Assembly: GCA_002431805.1 (NCBI GenBank)
Contig: DJEE01000030.1
Span: forward strand, 16,550 to 23,536
DNA length: 6,987 nt
Reading direction: 5' to 3'
Origin: Eggerthellaceae bacterium UBA5906
Lineage (GTDB): Bacteria > Actinomycetota > Coriobacteriia > Coriobacteriales > Eggerthellaceae
Shown here in pieces: positions 1 through 5,480 of the stretch. Both the position numbers and the translations under genes were made by a program. Positions within the stretch are counted from its first letter, which is position 1; each line of letters opens with the position of its first letter. The notes beneath the pieces are model-generated. The model had not been told where the DNA came from, did no database searches, and saw only the letters and a list, made by a program, of their open reading frames with translations.

Positions 1-133
1 ATCGCATACGTTTGGATTTTAATTGCGCTTTGCAAAGTATCCCGTTTTCATGCAAGGATATGACCTGGGAAAACGTAAATTCTCTCGTGTGCTGTACCTG
101 CTTAGTCCCGATTAAAATCCAAACGTATGCGAT
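1..133. repeat. Perfect 23-bp inverted repeat around an 87-nt spacer
   Basis: Positions 1-23 (beginning ATCGCATACG, ending TTTTAAT) are the exact reverse complement of 111-133. The arms are more AT-rich than the genes nearby. The spacer (24-110) has no convincing reading frame. It holds a 10-bp palindrome CTTTGCAAAG near 29-38 and a smaller dyad CGTTTTC (43-49) / GAAAACG (69-75). A T-run (133-137) follows the right arm; if A residues lie just left of the window the repeat would be longer. A perfect 23-bp match at this spacing is very unlikely by chance. Possible identities are a small non-autonomous mobile or palindromic repeat element, the ends of an invertible segment, or paired regulator sites. 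The repeat is certain; its identity is not. Confidence 0.9.
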
Positions 134-280
134 TTTTGGGCGGGCCTTGGTGTGTGCCGCTTTCACTGCGCCGTCTGCCGCGGGCGTGTGGTGGCTGTCC
201 TATAACCTACTAAATCGGGGTGACATCGTGGTAAGATGGGTTTAATCTATTGGCGCTCACAGACGAGAGGGCGAGGCACC
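134..280 (+). promoter_or_regulatory. Leader and probable promoter region of cysE
   Basis: This 147-nt stretch lies between the inverted repeat and the cysE start. The best -10-like hexamer is TATAAC at 201-206, but no good -35 sits at the usual distance, so a regulator may be needed or the promoter may lie elsewhere. The ribosome binding region is purine-rich: GAGAGG at 265-270 and GAGG at 273-276 precede the ATG at 281. I see no recognisable riboswitch. The promoter assignment is weak. Confidence 0.3.
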
Positions 281-1198
281 ATGCTTGATAAAGACCAACT
301 GAACAGTATTGTCGCGGGCATCGCAAAGAACTACAGCGAACGCGAGGAAATCTTCTTCACCGACCCGCACAAGCATTTTCCGAATAAGCAGGCCATCGAG
401 GAAATTGTGATGGACCTGCGCCGCGTAATGTTCCCGCGCTACTTCGGCGACGAAACGCCCACGGGCACCAACCCCGAATATTTCATCGGCGAATCGCTTA
501 TCCGCATCGAGGACTCGCTGCGCCGCCAGCTGCGCGAGGCGCTGCTGTTTCGCGGCGACGTGTCGGAAGACCAGCTTGAGGCGCGTGTGAACGAAATCTG
601 CTCAACGTTTTTCAGCCGCCTGCCCGAGGTGCAGCGCATCCTGCTCACCGATGTGCAGGCCGCATTCGACGGCGATCCCGCCGCGCAAAGCAAGGAAGAG
701 ATTATCTTCAGCTATCCGGGCTTTTTCGCCATTTTCGTGTATCGCATCGCCCACGAGTTGTATGTGCAAAACGTGCCGTTGATCCCGCGCATCATGTCCG
801 AGTACGCGCACGGTGCCACGGGCGTGGACATCAACCCCGGCGCTGAGATTGACGAGTATTTCTTCATCGACCACGCAACGGGCGTGGTCATCGGCGAGAC
901 CACGAACATCGGCGCGCACGTGAAGGTGTACCAGGGCGTTACGCTTGGTGCACTGTCCACGCGAGCGGGCCAAGCGCTCGCAGGTGTGAAACGTCACCCT
1001 ACCATCGAGGATAACGTTACCATTTACAGCAACGCCAGCGTGCTTGGCGGTGAGACCGTGGTGGGCGAGGGCTCCATCATCGCCGGCAGCGCGTTTGTGA
1101 TTTCCAGCGTGCCGAAGGGCAGCCGTGTGAGCCTGAAGAACCAGGAAGTGAACGTGCGCACACCCAACAAAGACCACGATAAATGCTGGGAGATTTAG
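281..1198 (+). CDS. cysE: Serine O-acetyltransferase
   Basis: Transfers the acetyl group of acetyl-CoA to L-serine, giving O-acetylserine, the precursor that cysteine synthase (CysK) turns into cysteine in the cytoplasm. The 305-residue product has a helical N-terminal half and then a left-handed beta-helix of hexapeptide repeats. The family signature is clear: HGATGVDINPGAEI (about 177-190), DHATGVVIGE (197-206), then IGAHVKVYQGVTLGA. Asp183 and His198 are 15 residues apart, like the catalytic Asp143/His158 pair of E. coli CysE. The protein ends in Ile (CWEI); a C-terminal Ile is what inserts into the CysK active site in cysteine synthase complexes. The ATG at 281 is preferred over an in-frame ATG at 236 because GAGAGG/GAGG lies just upstream and the extra 15 residues look non-coding. 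It is longer than E. coli CysE (273) because of its N-terminal region. It appears monocistronic. Confidence 0.93.
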   Translation: MLDKDQLNSIVAGIAKNYSEREEIFFTDPHKHFPNKQAIEEIVMDLRRVMFPRYFGDETPTGTNPEYFIGESLIRIEDSLRRQLREALLFRGDVSEDQLEARVNEICSTFFSRLPEVQRILLTDVQAAFDGDPAAQSKEEIIFSYPGFFAIFVYRIAHELYVQNVPLIPRIMSEYAHGATGVDINPGAEIDEYFFIDHATGVVIGETTNIGAHVKVYQGVTLGALSTRAGQALAGVKRHPTIEDNVTIYSNASVLGGETVVGEGSIIAGSAFVISSVPKGSRVSLKNQEVNVRTPNKDHDKCWEI

Positions 1199-1222
1199 CT
1201 AGCGCAAAATAACTGCAGCAAA

Positions 1223-1255
1223 TTGGGCCCCGCAAGTGCGGGGCCCAAACTTTTT
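1223..1255 (+). terminator. Rho-independent terminator between convergent cysE and ppk
   Basis: TTGGGCCCCGCA (1223-1234) pairs with TGCGGGGCCCAA (1237-1248). The top base pairs would open to give a normal loop, leaving a GC-rich stem of about 10 bp. TTTTT at 1251-1255 follows on the plus strand, so it is well formed for cysE, which stops 24 nt earlier. On the minus strand the stem is followed only by TTT and, further on, TTTT, so it may also stop ppk transcription, but less strongly. The ppk stop codon is at 1274-1276. Confidence 0.88.
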
Positions 1256-1273
1256 GCGATGTATTTTGTCACG

Positions 1274-4030
1274 CTAGCGGATGAGCTTTGCCAGGATGCG
1301 CGAGAGCAGGCGGGGTTTGCCGTTTGCGGGGCGCTTGCTGATGCCGGTATGCGATGGGCCGTGGGCAGGCTCGTTGATAACCTGGGCTTTCACGGGCGTG
1401 GGAGCGCTTGCAGGCTTTTCGGCGCGTGCAGCTTGCGCGCCGCCGGTGCCCGCTGCTTTGCCGGTGCTGGCAGGCCTAGCTGCCGACTGGGTACCCTCAC
1501 CTGTGGAAACGCGCTGGCTTGCAGCGTTGGCTTTCGCGCTGTCAGTCGGCTTCAACTGCTCGTCGGCAACTTGTGCCGTTGCGTTTGCGGCGGCTACGCG
1601 GGCGGTGGCGTCGGCTTCTGCGGCTTTCGCGGCGGCCTCGGCCTCAAGCGCGGCGGCCTTGGCGGCTTCTGCCTCTGCAACCGCCTTTGCCGCGGCGGCC
1701 TCGGCCTTCGCAATGGCCTCTACGCGTGCTTCGGCCTCGCGCAGCTCGGCCTGACGCTCGGCGCTTTGGCGGAAGCGTGCCGACGTGCTGCGCTCCACCT
1801 CGGCCTTGGCGGCTTCGGCGCGGCGCTTTTGCGCCAGCTTGATCAGGTAATCCTGCGACTCAAACAGTGGCTGGCCGGGCTCGGCAAGTGCGCCAAGCTT
1901 CGTGTAACTGCGATCGGGCAGAAGCTCGCGCAGCTTGGCCGTGTCGCGCAGGCACGTGTCGAAGTAGCTTACCACCTGCTGGCGAAGCGCGTCGTCCAAG
2001 ATAGGCCAGGCAATCTCTACGCGCTTTTCCATGTTGCGCGTCATCAAGTCGGCGCTTGACAGGTAAATGCGCGCGTCCTCGCGCGGGCCGAAGCCGTAAA
2101 TGCGGCTGTGCTCAAGCAGTCGGCCCACAATGGACACCACGCGCACGTTGTCGGTGTAGCCCGCCACGCCCGGGACCAGGCACGATATGCCGCGCACCAG
2201 CATGGTCACCGGCACGCCGGCCTGGCTTGCCTCGGCAATCTTCACGATGATTTCCTTATCGGTGACGCTGTTCGTTTTGAAGAACAGCCCGCACGGGCGG
2301 CCTTGGCGTGCCAGCTCAATCTGCTCGTCGATGCCCTCGATGATCTTCGGCTTGATTTGCAGCGGCGCCACCCACAGGATGTCGTAGTTGTCGGAGGCGT
2401 TTTCCAGCTGCATGTTGCGGAAGAACTCCGTGGCGTCGCGCCCGATGTTGTCGTCGGTGGTGATGAAGCTTAAGTCGGTGTACAGCTTCGCCGTTTTCTC
2501 GTTGTAGTTGCCCGTGCCTAGCTGCGTGATGTGCACAAGGCCGTTTTCGGTTTGGCGCGTGATGCAGCAGATTTTGCTGTGCACCTTGTAATCGCGGAAA
2601 CCGTAGATGACGTTGCAGCCGGCTTCCTCGAAGCGCTGCGACCACTCGATGTTGTTCGACTCGTCGAAGCGCGCGCGCAACTCGAACAGCGCCGTGACTT
2701 GCTTGCCGTTTTCCGCGGCGGCGATAAGCGCTTCGGCTAAGTGCGACTGGCGCGCCAGGCGGTACAGCGTGATCTTGATGGAGATGACGGCGGGGTCGGT
2801 GGCGGCTTCGCGCAAAAGCTGCACGAACGCGTCCATGGACTCGTACGGGTAGCTGAGCAGCACCTCACGCTCGCTTACCTGCTCGATGATGGAGCGGTTG
2901 CGGTCAAGGCAGCTGGGCCACTGCGGGCTAAACGGCGTGTTCGTCAGCGCGGCGCGCGTTTTCTCGGGAAGGCTTGACGCCACGCCCCACGTCCAGCTCA
3001 TGTCAAGCGGCACGGACGTGACGTAGGTTTGGGCGGCCTTCAAATTCAGGCGCTTGAGCAGCATTTTTTGCAGCACGCTTGACAGCGGGCGTTCCGATTC
3101 CAAACGCACGGGCGCTAGGCGGCCGCGGCGCTTGAGGATGCGCTTCATGTGCTCGCGGTAGTCCTCGTCGGACTCGTCGGTGCCTTCCGTGGCGTCAAGG
3201 TCGGCGTTGCGCGTGACGCAGATAACGTTGGTATGCTTGACGGTGTACATGCTGAACACCTGCTCGGCAACCATTTCCACAGCGTGTTCAAGCAGGATGA
3301 ATTGGAAGCCTTCGCCGGGCAGCTTGATCAGGCGCGCGCACTGGCGCGGCATGGGTAGGATGCCCACGGTAACGCCCTCGGCGCCCAGGTTCTCAGCCGC
3401 TTCAGCGGTTGCGGCCTTTTCGGCCTTGCTTGCCTTGGCGTCTTTGCCGTCTTTGGCTTTGGCTTTTTTCTTGCCCGTTTTCGCCTTCGGGCCTACTTCC
3501 TCGTTCAGGCGCACGATCACGTACAGCGACCCGTTTTCCAGGTGCGGGAACGGGTGGCGCGAGTTGATGATTTGCGGCGACAAAAACGGCATGACGTTGG
3601 CTGCCGTGTAGTCGGCCAGGTAAGCGCGCTGCTCGGGCGTAAGGTCGGCCGGGCGCAGGTGACGCACTCCGTGTTCGGCCAGCTTGGTCCGCACGTGTTC
3701 GTACGTTTGCTCCTGGATGGGGTACAGCTCGTGGCAGCGCCTGTGGATAGCCGTGATTTGCTCAGCGGGCGTCATGCCCGTTTTCGAGTCGAGCACCTGC
3801 TTTTTCAGCAGCGACAAATCGGTCAGGCTGCCCACGCGCACCATGAAGAACTCTTGCAGGTTCGACCAGAAGATGCTGATGAAGTTCAGACGCTCAAGCA
3901 GCGGCACCGTTTCGTCGGCGCCCTGGTCAAGCACGCGTTCGTCGAAGGTCAGCCACGACAGCTCGCGGTTTTGCATGTACGGCGAGCTTTTCGGGCTGCC
4001 GATGGTTTTCTCGGTGTCTTCCGTTTTCAT
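1274..4030 (-). CDS. ppk: Polyphosphate kinase 1 with Lys-rich insertion and long C-terminal extension
   Basis: Reversibly polymerises the gamma-phosphate of ATP into inorganic polyphosphate through a phosphohistidine intermediate. PPK1 hallmarks are present in order: NRELSWLTFDERVLDQ (21-36), NLQEFFMVRVGSL (57-69), the YRLARQS region (423-429), KVHSKICCI with the probable phosphorylated His484, GTGNYNEKTAKLYTDLSF (506-523), MLVRGISCLVPG (610-621), EHSRIYGF with His641 (counterpart of E. coli His592), and LSSADLMTRNMEKRVE (657-672). The core ends near residue 735. Two additions are unusual: a Lys/Ala-rich insertion at about 180-215, and a tail of about 180 residues made of an Ala/Glu/Lys coiled-coil-like stretch (735-815), a disordered Ala/Ser/Thr/Pro stretch (820-900) and a basic amphipathic end, RLLSRILAKLIR. 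E. coli PPK has 688 residues, this one 918. The start follows AAGGAGGG by 6 nt, 12 nt after ppx, so the two are probably cotranscribed and translationally coupled. Confidence 0.95.
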   Translation of the reverse strand: MKTEDTEKTIGSPKSSPYMQNRELSWLTFDERVLDQGADETVPLLERLNFISIFWSNLQEFFMVRVGSLTDLSLLKKQVLDSKTGMTPAEQITAIHRRCHELYPIQEQTYEHVRTKLAEHGVRHLRPADLTPEQRAYLADYTAANVMPFLSPQIINSRHPFPHLENGSLYVIVRLNEEVGPKAKTGKKKAKAKDGKDAKASKAEKAATAEAAENLGAEGVTVGILPMPRQCARLIKLPGEGFQFILLEHAVEMVAEQVFSMYTVKHTNVICVTRNADLDATEGTDESDEDYREHMKRILKRRGRLAPVRLESERPLSSVLQKMLLKRLNLKAAQTYVTSVPLDMSWTWGVASSLPEKTRAALTNTPFSPQWPSCLDRNRSIIEQVSEREVLLSYPYESMDAFVQLLREAATDPAVISIKITLYRLARQSHLAEALIAAAENGKQVTALFELRARFDESNNIEWSQRFEEAGCNVIYGFRDYKVHSKICCITRQTENGLVHITQLGTGNYNEKTAKLYTDLSFITTDDNIGRDATEFFRNMQLENASDNYDILWVAPLQIKPKIIEGIDEQIELARQGRPCGLFFKTNSVTDKEIIVKIAEASQAGVPVTMLVRGISCLVPGVAGYTDNVRVVSIVGRLLEHSRIYGFGPREDARIYLSSADLMTRNMEKRVEIAWPILDDALRQQVVSYFDTCLRDTAKLRELLPDRSYTKLGALAEPGQPLFESQDYLIKLAQKRRAEAAKAEVERSTSARFRQSAERQAELREAEARVEAIAKAEAAAAKAVAEAEAAKAAALEAEAAAKAAEADATARVAAANATAQVADEQLKPTDSAKANAASQRVSTGEGTQSAARPASTGKAAGTGGAQAARAEKPASAPTPVKAQVINEPAHGPSHTGISKRPANGKPRLLSRILAKLIR

Positions 4031-4036
4031 GTGAAT

Positions 4037-4044
4037 CCCTCCTT
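4037..4044 (-). promoter_or_regulatory. Ribosome binding site of ppk overlapping the ppx stop codon
   Basis: Read on the minus strand, AAGGAGGG starts inside the TAA stop of ppx (4045-4043) and ends 6 nt before the ppk ATG at 4030. This near-ideal Shine-Dalgarno sequence fixes the ppk start. Its overlap with the stop suggests that ribosomes finishing ppx could begin ppk. Confidence 0.85.
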
Positions 4045-4978
4045 ATTGCCCCTGTGATACCAGTATACGCTCAATCAGGTAGCCTTCGCGCACGCCGCCC
4101 TTGCGGATTTCTAGGCGCGTGGCGCCGAGCTGTTTGAACAGCGTGTCTAAGATGATGCAGCCGGGAACGACGGTGTGCACGCGCTCAGCCGAGGCCTTGA
4201 GAGCCGCGTGGGCAAACGCGTTGGGATTTTCGCGTGCGGCGGTAAGCACGCTGGCAACGTCGTCGGCCGTGATGGTGCGCGGCCGCAGTTCGCATCCGCG
4301 CACTTGCTGCACCACTTTGGCCGCGGCGCGCGCGCTGCCGCCAACGCCGTACAGGATGTCGGCGCGGTATGCGTCTAAGTTGGGCAGCGCTTTGAGCTGC
4401 GCGCGGAACGCGCAGGCGATGGCGTCCATCTCGTACGGCGCGGGGATGATAGCCTTCACGTAGCGCGCGAACGACGACAGCGAGCCCTGCGGGATGCTAC
4501 GGTCGTCGAAGTCATGCCCGCCGGCGACGCGCGTGAGCTCCGTGGAGCCGCCGCCTATGTCGATGATGGTGCCGCGCTCGATGGGCGCCCCTGCCGCCGC
4601 GCCCACAAACCCCAGGTGGGCCTCATCGTGCGCGCTGAGCAGCTGCACGGCAAGCCCTGTGCGCTCCTCGATTTCGGCAATGGCTGCTGCGCAGTTTTCC
4701 GCGTTGCGCAGCACGGCGGTTGCAAACACGTCAAGACGTTTGCAGTTAAAGTAGCGTGCGTGTTTGAGGTGGCTTTTCAGCACGCCTACGGCGCGGTCGA
4801 TGCCGGCGGTGGTGAACACGCCGTTTTCCACGAAAGCGGCAAGGCCCGCCATAACTTTGTCGTTGACGATGCTTTTGAAGTCCTTCGACGTGAAGGAGCG
4901 CTTGCGGTCGTCTTTCACGTCGAAGATGACCATGCGAATGGAATTCGACCCCAGGTCGATAACGCCGTATGTGGGCAC
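4043..4978 (-). CDS. ppx: Exopolyphosphatase of the Ppx/GppA family
   Basis: Predicted to remove terminal phosphates from polyphosphate; some relatives also or instead hydrolyse pppGpp, which sequence alone cannot settle. From a GTG at 4978 the product has 311 residues, normal for the short two-domain Ppx form with the ASKHA fold. Motifs: YGVIDLGSNSIRMVIFDV (4-21), the first phosphate loop; TAVLRNAEN (87-95); LSAHDEAHLGFVGA (114-127), carrying the conserved acidic pair with Glu119 as probable catalytic residue (the usual SG before it is SA); IIDIGGGSTEL (138-148), the second phosphate loop; SIPQGSLSSF (161-170); GVGGSARA (211-218); and VVPGCIILDTL and GGVREGYL near the C-terminus. The GTG is chosen because family members begin a few residues before this first motif and AAGAAGAGGA lies just upstream. 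The frame stays open to an ATG at 5182, but that extension is Arg/Ala-rich and unlike the family. The large C-terminal domain of E. coli Ppx (513 residues) is absent. Confidence 0.92.
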   Translation of the reverse strand: MPTYGVIDLGSNSIRMVIFDVKDDRKRSFTSKDFKSIVNDKVMAGLAAFVENGVFTTAGIDRAVGVLKSHLKHARYFNCKRLDVFATAVLRNAENCAAAIAEIEERTGLAVQLLSAHDEAHLGFVGAAAGAPIERGTIIDIGGGSTELTRVAGGHDFDDRSIPQGSLSSFARYVKAIIPAPYEMDAIACAFRAQLKALPNLDAYRADILYGVGGSARAAAKVVQQVRGCELRPRTITADDVASVLTAARENPNAFAHAALKASAERVHTVVPGCIILDTLFKQLGATRLEIRKGGVREGYLIERILVSQGQ

Positions 4979-5157
4979 AGGTCCTCTTCTTTCCGCGGCG
5001 CCTGCGCGCCAGCTTATGCTTGCTTTGCTCTGCGCTGCGCCCGCGGGCCAAGCCCGCCTGCGCGCAATGCGCCAGCGTAACCAGTATGCCTTCATGATAA
5101 GGCCTTGCACGCGCAGCGGGGCGCGCGCGGGCGCAAGCGGCGCGATTCGTGACCAAG

Positions 5158-5163
5158 ATTTTA
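5158..5163 (-). promoter_or_regulatory. Possible -10 element for ppx-ppk
   Basis: On the minus strand 5163-5158 reads TAAAAT, one change from TATAAT. The -35 position at 17-bp spacing reads TTCCGT, a poor match. If used, it would give ppx a leader of roughly 170 nt. Offered as the best visible candidate only. Confidence 0.25.
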
Positions 5164-5301
5164 CCCGCGCTTGATATTGCACGGAAGGGCGGATTGTTGT
5201 CTTGCGAATTGGCGTTGGCGCTTGGGGCGGTTCGGGGGCTTGCGAGGGATGGTCAACGTTTCGTTACAAGATGGTACGGTGCGGGCTGGCGCCTGGCGGT
5301 G

Positions 5302-5310
5302 TGCTAGGAT
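5302..5310 (+). promoter_or_regulatory. Possible extended -10 promoter for pap
   Basis: TGCTAGGAT fits the extended -10 form TGn followed by a TATAAT-like hexamer. No -35 is evident, which extended -10 promoters tolerate. It would give a leader of about 165 nt before the ATG at 5481. Confidence 0.3.
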
Positions 5311-5465
5311 GAAATGCGGACATATACAGGAATGCCACGTATTTGTGCAGGTTTACGCGAGGGCAGGCAGAACTCGGCTGGATCAGGCAAGCACGGCTGG
5401 TGCAGCAAACCCGGCCGGGGCGTGCGAGCCTCTTGGACCTGCTGGTGCGTGGGCTGGGCGTATCG

Positions 5466-5475
5466 AAGGGGAGGG
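5466..5475 (+). promoter_or_regulatory. Ribosome binding site of pap
   Basis: AAGGGGAGGG ends 5 nt before the ATG at 5481 and is the main reason for choosing that start. No other start codon nearby in this frame has a comparable site. Confidence 0.8.
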
Positions 5476-5480
5476 CCCGT

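Larger units (their letters stand above)
4979..5480. promoter_or_regulatory. 502-nt divergent control region between ppx-ppk and pap
   Basis: No gene is convincing here. The part next to ppx (about 4980-5150) is very GC-rich with runs of CGCG/GCGC; the part from about 5150 on is less so. Visible candidate signals are weak: a minus-strand -10-like TAAAAT at 5163-5158 with a poor -35, an extended -10-like TGCTAGGAT at 5302-5310 on the plus strand, and a small dyad AACG-TTT-CGTT at 5255-5265 that could be an operator. I see no recognisable phosphate-regulon box, riboswitch or tRNA. Because both polyphosphate transcription units start from it, this region must hold their promoters unless transcripts enter from elsewhere. 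Confidence 0.5.

Noticed and set aside
1..137. Inverted repeat plus T-run as an ordinary rho-independent terminator
   Set aside because: The 87-nt loop is far too large for a standard terminator hairpin and no gene is visible upstream.
201..225. CCTACTAAAT-type sequence resembling an Rrf2-family (CymR/IscR-like) operator upstream of cysE
   Set aside because: Beyond the outer ACC/GGT bases the two halves are not symmetrical, and I cannot match it firmly to a known consensus.
12..245. Plus-strand reading frame of 77 codons in the left intergenic region
   Set aside because: It runs through the inverted repeat, has no ribosome binding site, shows no recognisable motif and overlaps the probable cysE promoter.
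236..280. N-terminal extension of cysE from the ATG at 236
   Set aside because: No ribosome binding site precedes 236, and the 15 extra residues do not resemble the family; the ATG at 281 has GAGAGG/GAGG upstream.
222..285. AGGGCGAGGCACC before cysE as a possible T-box antiterminator sequence
   Set aside because: It differs from the conserved T-box core, and no specifier stem or competing terminator is visible.
602..1177. Minus-strand frame of 191 codons opposite cysE
   Set aside because: It is the antisense of the clear CysE hexapeptide region; its His/Val/Ala-rich product has no recognisable motif.
1223..2059. Plus-strand frame of 278 codons opposite the 3' end of ppk
   Set aside because: It is an antisense shadow of the repetitive Ala/Glu-coding part of ppk, rich in Cys, Gly and Arg, with no family motifs.
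3542..4057. Plus-strand frame of 171 codons opposite the 5' part of ppk
   Set aside because: It lies opposite strongly conserved PPK1 sequence and is explained by GC-rich codon bias.
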